From Candidatus Thiodiazotropha sp. (ex Monitilora ramsayi) (GTDB lineage: Bacteria; Pseudomonadota; Gammaproteobacteria; Chromatiales; Chromatiaceae): a DNA stretch of 64,000 nt. This document shows, one piece after another, positions 45,201 to 53,443 of the stretch; position 1 is the stretch's first letter, and each line of letters begins with the position of its first letter. The notes beneath the pieces are model-generated. The model was not told where the DNA came from, did not search any database, and saw nothing but the letters and a program-made list of their open reading frames with translations. Made by a program: the position numbers and the translations under genes. Where the stretch lies: contig JAHXIO010000006.1 in the NCBI GenBank assembly GCA_025655595.1, positions 248,001-312,000 of the forward strand, given 5' to 3'.

Positions 45201-46496
45201 AAGCCTTACGATATCACTCACCGACTGGTCATGAAGGATGGCCGAGTTAAATATGTCCATGAACTCTGCAATACTCATTATGCAGATGATGGTAGCCCTC
45301 TGCGGTCTGCCGGTACGGTACAGGATGTCACTGACAGGATGAGCGCAATGGAGGCGTTGAGACTGAGTCAGGATCGTTATCGCGCAGTTGTGGAGGATAC
45401 CCCCATCATGCTCTGTCGTTTCCTGCCCGGTGGTGAGATAACATTTGTTAACAAGGCCTATTGTGATTACTTTAGAAGCGAATATAACGACCTCATCGGC
45501 ACAAATTTTCTCTCCATGATTACTTATGACGATAGGGCGATGGTGTTGAAGAATCTCGAATCACTCACCATAGACTCACCGTTTCAAACGCATGAACATC
45601 AGGTTATCTCGAGTAGTGGTGATGTATGCTGGCAGCGATGGACCAACCGAGCCTTGTTCAACAGTGAGGGGGGGAAGATATCCTATCAATCCATCGGGGA
45701 AGATATTACCGAGCGTAAACAGGCCGAGTTGGAAGTACGCCGGCTTAACCGGGAATTGGAGCATCGTGTGGTAACACGCACTCAGGAGCTGGAAGCGGCG
45801 AACCGTGAACTTGAGTCCTTTGTCTACTCCGTGTCACACGATTTAAGGGCACCATTAAGGGCTGTTACGGGCTTCGCACAGATCCTATCGAATCGACACA
45901 GAGAGGGATTGAACGCTGACGGTCAGCACTATCTGGACAATGTGCTTGAAGCTGGCGACCGGATGGGAATACTCATCGACGATCTGCTTCAATATTCCAG
46001 AACGGGCCGGGGAGCACTGAGGATGCGGCCCATCGATCTGCTGACTATATTAAAAGGTCTGGAGGTAACCTTTGGTGAGCAGATGAAGAAGGTCGAAGCG
46101 AAACTGATCATCGAAGGCGATCTCGCCTCACCGATGGGAGATGCCACATTGATCGGCCAGGTTTTGTCCAATCTTTTGGAAAATGCCCTGATTTATAAAC
46201 GTGATGGCACGCCCCCTGTTATTGCCGTCTCCACCGTGGCAGATGGGAATAAAATTCGCATTTTTGTTAGTGATAATGGTATAGGCATTGCTCCGGAATA
46301 CCATGAAAAGATATTCAAGGTATTTCAACGTCTACACAGCCAGGAGGAGTATCCTGGCACAGGCATCGGTCTTGCTATCGTTGCAAAAGCTGTGCGAATG
46401 ATGGACGGCGAGGTCAATGTCGAGTCGAAACTGGGTGAGGGATGTCGTTTCGAAATCATTCTGCCTGCTGCTGAAACGAGTCCTTCGATGGGCTAA
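42231..46496 (+). CDS. Multi-PAS membrane sensor histidine kinase
   Basis: A 1421-residue kinase. TM helices lie at about 8-28, 46-65, 88-107 and 376-396; the third and fourth enclose a roughly 265-residue extracytoplasmic sensor, probably Cache-like. Six PAS-type domains follow between about 415 and 1165 (each starts with a motif such as [39 protein letters not shown] or [20 protein letters not shown]). HisKA has the phosphoacceptor SHDLRAP (His1203), then [12 protein letters not shown] (N box) and [20 protein letters not shown] with GTGIGLAI (ATP lid). The [14 protein letters not shown] lid resembles phytochrome-like kinases. Two receiver proteins follow in the same direction, so the three genes form a phosphorelay unit. 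Signal unknown. Confidence 0.92.
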   Translation: MGKRSAHSALSIVLIYAVLSALWILLSDKAIEVAVESPEHMTLLSTMKGWFFVVVTSLLLYWLIRRYEDRGEGGIFAGLQTRRSIWLPGAVLTGVVVIITTWLVFSTIERKKAFEIEQLGAISDLKVEQVEHWLREREIDSRFIQTNKTIYADFQAWRSDGGQAAYDRLISHLIDIEKVGLFNGVRLLDEKGQMVWYSKHLSSELDAELKNTFIRAGDNPDVSRLGPYLDREGKIHLDFVVPLVKESRSDYLILILHVDPSRSILSAVSEWPVPTDSGEIVMFRRNGPDIQILNYLKHVPNSAVKFSRPVSDRGLIASQLARGELGTSHVVEGKDYRNEAVFGVGRNIPNTDWFILTKMDWTEVYEEALTDSSWVVLTGMLALFMGISGLLVLRQREQLVFAQKLHKAQSERLQALSLLTSIVNSSTDAIYAKDKHGRYLLFNRQAEMLTGNEKDEVLGRDDTFLFPADQAKRIMDNDRGLMNSEVVSTFHEELETTQGKSSFLTTKGALKDENGNTIGIFGVSHDITGIQQVQDELKRKESRLRALFNAIPDLIWLKDPEGIYLACNPVVERYFGALESEIVGKTDYDFVDGELAEFFREKDLATITAGQATSNEEWVTFADDGHRVLLLTTKTPVFGDGGELIGVLGVAKDITAQHQTEQALRVSETRYRELIDNMSDGVAVYTVVDEGQDFIFKEYNKSGERIGRNRREDVLGKRVTEIFPGIKSLGLLDVFQRVWKTGKAEYYPSSVYQDERVVLWVENYVYKLPGGEIVAVYSDITERMEAELALKESEEKYRLLVENQTDLVVKVDLEGRFQFVSPSYCNLFGKKEEELLGKRFMPMVHEEDRATTAKSMEALYEPPHVAYMEQRAMTVNGWCWLGWVDNAVLDEEGNITAIIGVGRDITERKDAEEALFESETRLLEAQRVAHIGSWHLDVTTDTLVWSDEVYRIFEIDKERFEASYESFLGLIHPDDREKVTKAYESSVINRKPYDITHRLVMKDGRVKYVHELCNTHYADDGSPLRSAGTVQDVTDRMSAMEALRLSQDRYRAVVEDTPIMLCRFLPGGEITFVNKAYCDYFRSEYNDLIGTNFLSMITYDDRAMVLKNLESLTIDSPFQTHEHQVISSSGDVCWQRWTNRALFNSEGGKISYQSIGEDITERKQAELEVRRLNRELEHRVVTRTQELEAANRELESFVYSVSHDLRAPLRAVTGFAQILSNRHREGLNADGQHYLDNVLEAGDRMGILIDDLLQYSRTGRGALRMRPIDLLTILKGLEVTFGEQMKKVEAKLIIEGDLASPMGDATLIGQVLSNLLENALIYKRDGTPPVIAVSTVADGNKIRIFVSDNGIGIAPEYHEKIFKVFQRLHSQEEYPGTGIGLAIVAKAVRMMDGEVNVESKLGEGCRFEIILPAAETSPSMG

Positions 46497-46581
46497 TCAT
46501 TAGGGGAATCTTTCATGTTGACCTCGCGTGAGAGTTATTTCAGGCTAGTGGATGGTATTGGTCGAACAAGAATAGGGAATA

Positions 46582-47055
46582 ATGATGACTAATCCGGCAA
46601 CAATTTTACTGGTTGATGATAGTCGCCTGGATGTCGAGCTGACGCTGGATGCGTTTAATGAGGCTCACCTCACCAATCATGTTGAGGTTACCACAGGGGG
46701 GCAGCAGGCACTCGACTATCTGTTCGGCAATGATGGTTATACTGATCGTCGCAAATATCCTTTGCCCGACCTGATTCTCCTCGATCTCAAGATGCCCGGT
46801 ATTGATGGCTTCGAGGTTCTGAAACGGATCAAAGATACCCCTCTGATCAAGCGAATACCGGTCGTGATTCTTACATCTTCGAAGGAAGAGGGTGACAGGG
46901 CATTGTCCTATGATATTGGTGCAAACTCTTATTTGGTCAAACCTGTCTCATTTGCCGGTTTCGTGGATGTGGTACGACAGATTGAGAACTACTGGCTGAC
47001 GCTGAACGTGGGTGCGCCGATCCAGGATGCGGATAACGCTCAGTCAGAATTATGA
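46582..47055 (+). CDS. Stand-alone response regulator (Rcp1-like)
   Basis: A 157-residue single-domain receiver. Phosphoacceptor Asp68 lies in LPDLILLDLKMPGIDGFEVL, the acidic pair in LLVDDSRLDVEL, the Thr/Ser switch in VVILTSSKEEGD and the Lys in NSYLVKPVSF. The extended loop YTDRRKYPLP before beta-3 is typical of Rcp1-type regulators paired with phytochrome-like kinases. It has no output domain, so it acts by protein contact or as a phosphate shuttle. It overlaps the next gene by four bases. Confidence 0.93.
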   Translation: MMTNPATILLVDDSRLDVELTLDAFNEAHLTNHVEVTTGGQQALDYLFGNDGYTDRRKYPLPDLILLDLKMPGIDGFEVLKRIKDTPLIKRIPVVILTSSKEEGDRALSYDIGANSYLVKPVSFAGFVDVVRQIENYWLTLNVGAPIQDADNAQSEL

Positions 47056-49127
47056 AACTCCAGATACTTATAGTCGAGGATCTGCCCTATGACGCAGAGT
47101 TGATGGCGTTGCGTTTGAGGGATGAAGGTATTGAACTCGAGTATGAGCGGGTACAGTCGGAAGAGGAGTACCTGCAGGGCCTGGCAAACGCTCCGGATCT
47201 GATTCTCTGTGACTGGCATTTACCCCAATTCAGTGGGAAACGTGCACTTGCATTAATCAGGGAGATGGGTCATGACATACCCTTTATCATCGTTTCCGGG
47301 GGGATCGGTGAAGAGGCTGCCATCGATGCTTTAAGGCTGGGAGCCAATGATTATGTTTTAAAAGACCGCCCGGCCAGATTGGGAGAAGCGGTCAGGCGGG
47401 TGCTGAGAGACTGGCAACTTCGCAAGGACCATGAAGCCGCTCAGGAGCAGCTACGTTTGGCGGAGCGAGCTTTTCAGAATACCGCTGAAGGCATCACGGT
47501 TACTGATAGAGATGGGAGAATTCTCTCGGTCAATCCCGCTTTTGAACAGATTACCGGTTATAGCCGGGAAGAAACCTTGGGGCAGAATCCAAGGATTCTC
47601 AAATCCGGCCATCATGATGAAGCCTTCTATAAAGGGATGTGGCATACACTTGTTGAAGTCGGACACTGGCGGGGAGAGATCTGGAATCGGCGTAAAAACG
47701 GTGATGTCTATCCAGAGTGGTTGACGATCAGCGCGGTGAAAGATGCAGAGGGCGAAACAACTCATTATGTGGGTGTATTCACAGATATCAGTCATATCAA
47801 AGAGGCACAGAACCAGATCAACTTTTTGGCCCACCATGATGCTTTGACACAACTGCCCAATAGGGCGCTTTTTCATGAGCGATTCAGCCATGCTTTGATG
47901 CACGCCAAGCGGGAAGAGGTATCACTCGCTCTGCTTTTTATTGACCTCGACAGATTCAAGACAGTCAATGACACACTGGGGCATCCGGTTGGCGACCAGG
48001 TTCTGCTCGAGGTGAGCCGACGTATGAGCCAAGTGATCAGGGCCAGCGATACATTGGCAAGACTGAGTGGTGATGAGTTCGTGCTCCTGCTGGAGGAGGA
48101 GACCAGCGCCCAGCATGTCGGCGTGGTGGCGAACAAGCTTATGCAGCTCTTTTCCCAGGCCATGCATATTGGTGAGCACGAATTAGTCGTAACGGCCAGT
48201 ATCGGTATCTGTCTCTATCCCAATGACGGTGATGATCCGGATGTCCTGATTCGCCATGCCGACCGGGCTATGTACGAAGCCAAGCAGCAGGGAAGAAATA
48301 CCTATCGGTTTTTCACCAAAGCGCTCTCCGAGGGGGCGTTCGAAAGGCTCATGATGGAGAACCACCTGCGCCATGCCCTCAAACGGGGAGAGCTGACGCT
48401 GCACTATCAGCCACAGATCGATTTGGAGACACAGCAACTGCAGGGGGTGGAGGCGTTAGTGCGGTGGCAACATCCAGAGCAGGGCATGATCCCGCCGGGG
48501 CTCTTCATTCCTTTGGCGGAAGAGATCGGCATTATTGGCGATATTGGTGCATGGGTGCTGCATACGGCCTGTCAGCAGGTTTCTGCCTGGGACCGGGAAG
48601 GATTCATCGTTCCGCGGATTGCAGTCAACCTTTCCGTCCAGCAGATCAATCGGGAAGGCTTGATACAGCTGGTTACTGATGAACTGGGAAATTCAGATCT
48701 ACTACCGGAGCGCCTGGAGTTGGAGGTAACGGAGTCGATGCTGATGAGGGATCCGGATTTAAGCCGGGCCATCCTCTCTGAGTTGAAGGGGTTGGGTGTC
48801 AAGTTCGCCATTGATGATTTCGGCACCGGTTATTCCAGTCTTGCCTATCTCAAGCTCTTGCCTCTGGACAGATTGAAAATTGACCAGTCGTTCGTTCAGG
48901 ATATCGGTCGTGATGACAATGACGAAGCGATTGTAAAGGCGATTATTGCGCTGTCGGAAAACCTGGGTCTTGAGGCCGTTGCCGAAGGGGTTGAGGAGGA
49001 GGGTCAGGCTCAGTTTCTGAAAGCTGAGGGCGGGCGCTCAGCGCAAGGTTACCTCTTTAGTCGTCCCTTGCCGGCTGACCAGCTCTGTGAGGCGTGGCGT
49101 AAAAAAGTGCTCTCGAACGTTGAGTGA
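47052..49127 (+). CDS. REC-PAS-GGDEF-EAL response regulator
   Basis: A 691-residue soluble regulator. The receiver domain (about 1-122) has LILCDWHLPQFSG (phosphoacceptor Asp near 56) and the Lys in NDYVLKDRPAR. One PAS domain spans about 135-255, GGDEF about 260-420 with the motif as SGDEF (339-343; Ser for the first Gly, tolerated in many active cyclases), and EAL about 435-685 with intact EAL (467-469) and DDFGTGYSSLAYLK. It can in principle make and break c-di-GMP under control of the kinase two genes upstream. A second GGDEF-EAL protein of similar PAS content is encoded at 3328-6558. Confidence 0.94.
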   Translation: MKLQILIVEDLPYDAELMALRLRDEGIELEYERVQSEEEYLQGLANAPDLILCDWHLPQFSGKRALALIREMGHDIPFIIVSGGIGEEAAIDALRLGANDYVLKDRPARLGEAVRRVLRDWQLRKDHEAAQEQLRLAERAFQNTAEGITVTDRDGRILSVNPAFEQITGYSREETLGQNPRILKSGHHDEAFYKGMWHTLVEVGHWRGEIWNRRKNGDVYPEWLTISAVKDAEGETTHYVGVFTDISHIKEAQNQINFLAHHDALTQLPNRALFHERFSHALMHAKREEVSLALLFIDLDRFKTVNDTLGHPVGDQVLLEVSRRMSQVIRASDTLARLSGDEFVLLLEEETSAQHVGVVANKLMQLFSQAMHIGEHELVVTASIGICLYPNDGDDPDVLIRHADRAMYEAKQQGRNTYRFFTKALSEGAFERLMMENHLRHALKRGELTLHYQPQIDLETQQLQGVEALVRWQHPEQGMIPPGLFIPLAEEIGIIGDIGAWVLHTACQQVSAWDREGFIVPRIAVNLSVQQINREGLIQLVTDELGNSDLLPERLELEVTESMLMRDPDLSRAILSELKGLGVKFAIDDFGTGYSSLAYLKLLPLDRLKIDQSFVQDIGRDDNDEAIVKAIIALSENLGLEAVAEGVEEEGQAQFLKAEGGRSAQGYLFSRPLPADQLCEAWRKKVLSNVE

Positions 49128-49225
49128 GAGTATTGGGTTTTATTCCGATCCGCCATTTATCTTTTTTGGATACAGCGACGAATTCCGCTTCCGCAGGCAT
49201 ATGGGATTGCCTTATATTCTGCAGG

Positions 49226-49471
49226 TCATTTGAGGCAGGGTGTCCGAGTACAGTGCTCCTCAAACCGAGATAACCGCAACCATCGACGTATGCGGCACGC
49301 CAAACAGCGTCCGACCTCATTGATTAGGGTGATGGAGGCGCCGGTCAGGATCAGGCTCCAGAAGACGGTATCGATCCAGGCATACTCGGTCAGGCCTTCG
49401 AGTCCGTAAACTGCGAAGGACATCAGACCAAACAACATCGCAAGGATTAAGCCTAAAAGTATGGGTAGCAT
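49226..49471 (-). CDS. Small two-helix membrane protein, unknown
   Basis: An 81-residue protein with two TM helices (about 2-20 and 36-54) and a basic C-terminus (CRIRRWLRLSRFEEHC). I chose the ATG at 49471, which has AGGAG six bases upstream; a GTG at 49495 in the same frame would add eight residues but has no such site. It faces away from the arsS gene and toward the end of the signalling operon. No family recognised. Confidence 0.6.
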   Translation of the reverse strand: MLPILLGLILAMLFGLMSFAVYGLEGLTEYAWIDTVFWSLILTGASITLINEVGRCLACRIRRWLRLSRFEEHCTRTPCLK

Positions 49472-49650
49472 TGGAAACTCCTGATAAATGCTCACTAATT
49501 AATTATATTATGAATTAATGTAATATATTCATAGGCACGTTTACCGGATCTATGATCCGCTTCATGATTTTTTAACGAAACACACGTCAGTTGGCCGACG
49601 AGATTGAACTTTCACAGGATTACATAAGGTAACCGGGCTTCAATAGATTA

Positions 49651-49683
49651 GGATTCACAATGAAATCGATTAAGAATCGAATC
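49651..49683 (+). promoter_or_regulatory. Nested inverted repeat upstream of arsS
   Basis: TCGATT-AAG-AATCGA (49666-49680) is a perfect inverted repeat, framed by GGATTC (49651-49656) and GAATCC (49678-49683). It lies about 95 bases before arsS in a 303-base gap that has no gene and could be an operator. No regulator gene such as ArsR is adjacent, so the binder is unknown. Confidence 0.4.
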
Positions 49684-49774
49684 CATTTCCGGGATATATC
49701 CGTATATTCTGAATCAAACGGAATAGGTCGTTCATGACAGGTGCGAGAAAAGCCTACTGAATAAAAAGAGAACT

Positions 49775-50740
49775 ATGATTGATACAGCCCATCTACTGCA
49801 GCCAACCAGCTTTCCCGCTCTGAACAGAGGTGTTCTGGAGACACTCCAGGTCAACCTGGGCTATCGATGTAACCTCTCCTGTGTTCATTGCCATGTCAAT
49901 GCAGGCCCCAAAAGGACCGAAGAGATGGATCGGGAAACGATCGATCTGGTTCTTCAGTTTCTGCAGTCTCATCAGCTCAAGACCCTGGACCTGACCGGAG
50001 GCGCACCTGAGTTGAACACCAACTTCCGATTTCTTGTCGAGTCTGCGGTGCAGATGGGAGTACATGTTATCGATCGCAGCAACCTCACAATATTGCTGGA
50101 GGAGAGTCAAGAGGGTCTGGCGGAATTTCTGGCGAGTCAGCAGGTGGAGATCGTTGCCTCTCTGCCCTGCTATCTGGAAGAGAATGTGGACAGTCAGCGG
50201 GGCAAGGGGACCTACCACAACAGTATCGAGGCCCTGAAAATGCTGAACAGTCTGGGCTATGGGAAACCGGACAGTCCTCTTCGGTTGAATCTGGTCTACA
50301 ATCCGGTCGGGCCCAATCTGCCTCCGCCTCAGGGTCCGCTGGAGGCTGATTATAAAAAACAGCTCAACGAGCGATTCGGAATCCAGTTCAATCAGCTGTT
50401 TACCATCACCAATATGCCGATTCAGCGCTTTGGCAGCCTGCTTCAGTCGAAAGGACAGTTTCAGGACTATCTGCAGCTTCTGAGGGATGCCTATCAGCAT
50501 GAGAATCTGGATGGTGTCATGTGCCGACAGCTCCTCAGTGTGGATTGGCAGGGTTACGTCTATGACTGCGACTTCAACCAGATGCTGAAGATACCCCTCG
50601 GCAATGAAAGTCGTGTGCGTCCTCACCTGAGAGACCTGGTCAGTGTGGACTTGACGGATGCCCCGATCCGTGTGGCCGAGCACTGCTTTGGGTGCACTGC
50701 GGGTCAAGGCAGCAGTTGCGGCGGTGCGCTGGATGGATAG
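49775..50740 (+). CDS. arsS: Arsenosugar biosynthesis radical SAM protein ArsS
   Basis: A 321-residue radical SAM enzyme. The cluster motif is CNLSCVHCHVNAGPKR (CxxxCxxC, about 32-47), followed by LDLTGGAPELN (the SAM-binding GGxP). The C-terminal DUF3641-type domain has CRQLLSVDWQGYVYDCDFNQML and a cysteine-rich end HCFGCTAGQGSSCGG, typical of the ArsS group thought to transfer an adenosyl group to dimethylated arsenic on the way to arsenosugars. The two genes behind it are also annotated in the family as arsenosugar partners. No ArsM methyltransferase is in the window. Confidence 0.9.
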   Translation: MIDTAHLLQPTSFPALNRGVLETLQVNLGYRCNLSCVHCHVNAGPKRTEEMDRETIDLVLQFLQSHQLKTLDLTGGAPELNTNFRFLVESAVQMGVHVIDRSNLTILLEESQEGLAEFLASQQVEIVASLPCYLEENVDSQRGKGTYHNSIEALKMLNSLGYGKPDSPLRLNLVYNPVGPNLPPPQGPLEADYKKQLNERFGIQFNQLFTITNMPIQRFGSLLQSKGQFQDYLQLLRDAYQHENLDGVMCRQLLSVDWQGYVYDCDFNQMLKIPLGNESRVRPHLRDLVSVDLTDAPIRVAEHCFGCTAGQGSSCGGALDG

Positions 50741-50743
50741 GCA

Positions 50744-51436
50744 ATGCGTCTGAGTATCATCGTACCGGTACTGAACGAGAATGGCCTCGTGCTTGAATGC
50801 GTCAAGCGGCTTGCCCGTCTCAATGATGCAGGGCATGAACTGATCCTGGTTGACGGGGGCAGTGAAGACCTGCCGGAAGAGGCGCTAAGGCCCCATGTGG
50901 ATCAACTCCTTGTCTCGAAGCCGGGGCGTGCAATCCAGATGAATCTGGGAGCAGATGCCGCAAGTGGAGATGTCTTCTGGTTCCTGCATGTCGACAGCCA
51001 GGTCGATACCGAAATGGTAAAGGCTATGGAAGATGCGATTGAGAACGGAGCAACCTGGGGACGATTCGACATCCGGCTCTCCGGGGCACACCCCTTATTG
51101 CGTGTGGTTGAACGCATGATGAACTGGCGTTCACGTAAAAGTGGTATTGCAACCGGTGATCAGGGCATCTTTACTCGGCGTTCTCTTTTTAAACAGGTAG
51201 GTGGCTATCCGGAACAGGCATTGATGGAAGATGTGGAGATTAGCCGGCGTTTAAAACGACATGGTATGCCTGCCTGTCTCAGTGAAAGACTGGTGACCTC
51301 CAGCCGTCGATGGGAGCGACGGGGTATCCTGCGCACAATCGTACTGATGTGGGGTTTACGGCTGGCCTATTGGCTGGGTGTCAGTCCCAGCCGCCTTGCC
51401 AGTCTCTATCGGCCATGCCCGACGACGTCGTCCTGA
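50744..51436 (+). CDS. TIGR04283-type glycosyltransferase, arsenosugar cluster
   Basis: A 230-residue family 2 glycosyltransferase. N-terminal LSIIVPVLNENGLVLECVKRL, donor-site DGGSEDLPEEAL, and the DxD-like FLHVDSQVD (about 75-83) are present, with TGDQGIFTRRSLFKQVGGYPEQALMEDVEISRRLKRHG in the acceptor half. It matches the subfamily found beside arsS (TIGR04283). Start ATG four bases after arsS. Its 3' end overlaps the next gene by 22 bases. Confidence 0.88.
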   Translation: MRLSIIVPVLNENGLVLECVKRLARLNDAGHELILVDGGSEDLPEEALRPHVDQLLVSKPGRAIQMNLGADAASGDVFWFLHVDSQVDTEMVKAMEDAIENGATWGRFDIRLSGAHPLLRVVERMMNWRSRKSGIATGDQGIFTRRSLFKQVGGYPEQALMEDVEISRRLKRHGMPACLSERLVTSSRRWERRGILRTIVLMWGLRLAYWLGVSPSRLASLYRPCPTTSS

Positions 51437-52146
51437 TATTCACCAAGCCGCCCTGTCCGGGGCGGGTGAAAACCAGGCTGATACCGGCCATTGGCGAGGT
51501 GGCGGCGACCAAACTCTACGCCCGCCTGTTGCAGCGGCAGATTGCGTGGATTGACCGGGAGACGCCTTACGACATTGAGCTTTGGGTTACCTCGGATTCC
51601 AGTCATCCTCTGCTTCAGGCGCTGGAGAGTGAATACCCGTTATCAATTCATCTGCAGCAGGGCGGCGATCTCGGTGAGCGCATGGGACATGCCGCCAGAC
51701 AGGCATTAAAAAGATACCGCCGAGTCGTCTTATTGGGTGTGGATTGTCCTGCGCTGACGGCCGGACATCTGCAGCAGGCATTTGGCTGGTTGCGGGCAGG
51801 TGAGGATGCCGTACTGGGACCTGCTGAAGATGGCGGATATGTCTTGCTCGGATTGAATAAGTGGAGTGAACAGCTATTTCAAGGTCATCAATGGGGGGCA
51901 GAGACTGTAGCGCAGAGTACGCGGCGAGCCTTCGAAGCAATGGGTTGGCGATGGCGTGAATTGCCGCTGTTGTGGGATCTCGATCGGCCGGGGGATTTGG
52001 AGCGTCTGGCGCGGTTGGATCTGGTTCTGCACCAAACCTATCTGAATCAATTGCTAGGGCCTGTTAACACTAATCCCATCGTCCCTGTTGCACCTGAAAA
52101 AGCGTCAATCAAGGCGCGAGGAGAGAGGTTTGGTAGTTCCAAATGA
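51415..52146 (+). CDS. TIGR04282-type transferase; 3' end inside a repeat element
   Basis: A 243-residue nucleotidyl/glycosyltransferase-like protein (TIGR04282 group, beside arsS). IFTKPPCPGRVKTRLIPAIG (about 7-26) and VVLLGVDCPALTAGHLQQAF with GPAEDGGYVLLGL are its hallmarks. The normal C-terminus seems to end near LDLVLHQTYLNQL; the last 30 residues (LGPVNTNPIVPVAPEKASIK and beyond) are encoded by the left inverted repeat and interior of the 325-bp element, including the stop codon. ATG at 51415 chosen over an upstream start that would double the overlap with the previous gene. Confidence 0.85.
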   Translation: MPDDVVLIFTKPPCPGRVKTRLIPAIGEVAATKLYARLLQRQIAWIDRETPYDIELWVTSDSSHPLLQALESEYPLSIHLQQGGDLGERMGHAARQALKRYRRVVLLGVDCPALTAGHLQQAFGWLRAGEDAVLGPAEDGGYVLLGLNKWSEQLFQGHQWGAETVAQSTRRAFEAMGWRWRELPLLWDLDRPGDLERLARLDLVLHQTYLNQLLGPVNTNPIVPVAPEKASIKARGERFGSSK

Positions 52147-52378
52147 ACGACGAGCAACGCGGAGTTGCGCTTTTTCAGGCGCACCCCAAGGGCACTTCCT
52201 TCGGGGCGCACCCCAAGGGCACTTCCTTCGGGGCGCACCCCGAAGGGCTGGGGCTATTTTTCCGTCCAGCGGCGTTATCATTCGCTCATGTAGCATGGCT
52301 ACACTTCGCTCACTCTGCCTTGCCGGACGAAAAAATAGTCCCAGCAGGGACGATGGGATTAGTGTTAACAGGCCCTAG
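52054..52378. mobile_element. 325-bp MITE-like element with 34-bp inverted repeats
   Basis: Perfect 34-bp terminal inverted repeats: left 52054-52087 (starts CTAGGGCCTGTTAACACTAA), right 52345-52378. The interior has a 27-bp direct repeat (52178-52204 and 52205-52231, partial third), whose CCCCAAGG and CCTTCGGGG arms can pair, an inner imperfect inverted repeat (GGGGCTATTTTTCCGTCC against GGACGAAAAAATAGTCCC), and a TGTAGC/GCTACA hairpin. No transposase is encoded. Both flanking convergent genes use it: the stop of the transferase lies inside, and the TAG of flgN (52375-52377) is in the right repeat. No clear target-site duplication is visible. Confidence 0.8.
52178..52231 (+). repeat. 27-bp direct repeat within the element
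   Basis: Two identical 27-base units side by side, beginning GGCGCACCCC and ending CCTTCGG, then a partial third unit (GGCGCACCCCGAAGGG) that departs after the tenth base. Each unit can fold on itself through CCCCAAGG and CCTTCGGGG. Confidence 0.85.
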
Positions 52379-52857
52379 GCTTTGCCAAGTGATTTGGAAG
52401 GGTTGGTCGGACGGGACTCTCCCGAGGGACCGTAAGTCTTCTGGCTGTCGCCCATACCCAGCAGAATACCCAGGGCCTGGTTGACATGCCGCTGGTTGAG
52501 TTCGACGGCACCCCCGTTGATCTCGTTCTGTTTCTGGCACTTCTCCAACAGAGCCAGGTACTCATTCCAGTATCCTTGTTGTTCTTCATCTCCCTCAACG
52601 AAAGCGTCTGTACCTGCCCTGTCTGCCGATAGGCCCCGTTGCAATAAGAATTGGCGATGCAGGATCGTGCTTTTCTCAACATCTTCCAGTTGTGCCTTCT
52701 TATCTGACTGTAACTTTGTCAAAGCTTCTGAAGGTGGGGAGCGAAGTAACTGGTACTCTTGCTGAAGCAGATCGAGCAGGCGCTGTGCCTGCTCGATCTC
52801 CAACTTTAGAATGTCGATGAATGCAGATTGCGACTCGGGGCGGCTATCCATCTGCAT
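52375..52857 (-). CDS. flgN: Flagellar chaperone FlgN
   Basis: A 160-residue helical protein with the FlgN pattern: LLDLLQQEYQLLRSPPSEAL near 32-51, LEDVEKSTILHRQFLLQRG (about 71-89), and the C-terminal NQRHVNQALGILLGMGDSQKTYGPSG that resembles the hook-protein-binding end. FlgN binds FlgK/FlgL for export. It overlaps flgM (ATGA), and its final codons and TAG stop coincide with the right repeat of the neighbouring element, so the natural C-terminus may have been altered. Confidence 0.88.
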   Translation of the reverse strand: MQMDSRPESQSAFIDILKLEIEQAQRLLDLLQQEYQLLRSPPSEALTKLQSDKKAQLEDVEKSTILHRQFLLQRGLSADRAGTDAFVEGDEEQQGYWNEYLALLEKCQKQNEINGGAVELNQRHVNQALGILLGMGDSQKTYGPSGESRPTNPSKSLGKA

Positions 52858-53171
52858 CAGGGAAGGGAAATTTCCATAAAGAGCAGCTTACCCGCTGTGC
52901 TCTGGGGGTCGATGGTAAAGCTGCCCGTGGCCAGTGCCCGCTGCACGGCCTCCACCTGCTGGGCATTCACGACCGGCATCTGGGCGATGCGACCTTCCAG
53001 CTCCTGCAGCATCGCGGCAGAACCTGTCTTGTCGAAGGTGTCCTCTTTGGTCTTTACCTTACCAGCGGCCACCCGGCTGACAGCCGGATTTCCTTGGGAG
53101 CCTTTGACATTGCCGCCGTCTCCGACATTCCGTAAATTACCGCTGGAAAGACTGTTGATTTCGATGACCAT
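52857..53171 (-). CDS. flgM: Anti-sigma-28 factor FlgM
   Basis: A 104-residue protein, basic and unstructured in its N-terminal half and with the FlgM C-terminal sigma-28-binding helices (MLQELEGRIAQMPVVNAQQV, then EAVQRALATGSFTIDPQSTA with KLL). FlgM holds FliA inactive until the hook is finished. Length is typical (about 97-105). A FliA-type promoter lies 37-63 bases upstream of its start, giving the classical autoregulation, and flgN follows by overlap. Confidence 0.93.
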   Translation of the reverse strand: MVIEINSLSSGNLRNVGDGGNVKGSQGNPAVSRVAAGKVKTKEDTFDKTGSAAMLQELEGRIAQMPVVNAQQVEAVQRALATGSFTIDPQSTAGKLLFMEISLP

Positions 53172-53207
53172 GGTTATCCTTGAATATACTACGGGTGATA
53201 TGTCTTT

Positions 53208-53234
53208 CTATCGACAAATCTAGCGATATCTTTA
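53208..53234 (-). promoter_or_regulatory. Sigma-28 promoter of flgMN
   Basis: On the minus strand: TAAAGATA (53234-53227), 11 bases, GTCGATAG (53215-53208). It matches the FliA consensus at 12 of 16 positions with the exact 11-base spacer and sits 37 bases upstream of the flgM start. Confidence 0.7.
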
Positions 53235-53443
53235 GGGCCTGTAAATACGCGCTTGTTCACTGTAGTAACCCAGATAGTGATTGACGGTCTCCTTTGTAAG
53301 ATGGATTTTTTCATTGATTATCAGTTTGATATGTGAAATTCACTGCTTATTGCCACAATGACTGTGTGACGTAACCAAGTAATCGATAGCGGTGCAGACC
53401 GGTATAGGATTCAGGGTATTCACAGAAGCGGATCCTGAACCGT

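Noticed and set aside
49793-50836. 347-codon open frame on the minus strand opposite arsS
   Set aside because: Antisense to an intact radical SAM gene whose motifs are complete; no recognisable domain.
52105-52296. Short frames inside the inverted-repeat element as transposase remnants
   Set aside because: They consist of translated 27-bp repeats and show no transposase motif.
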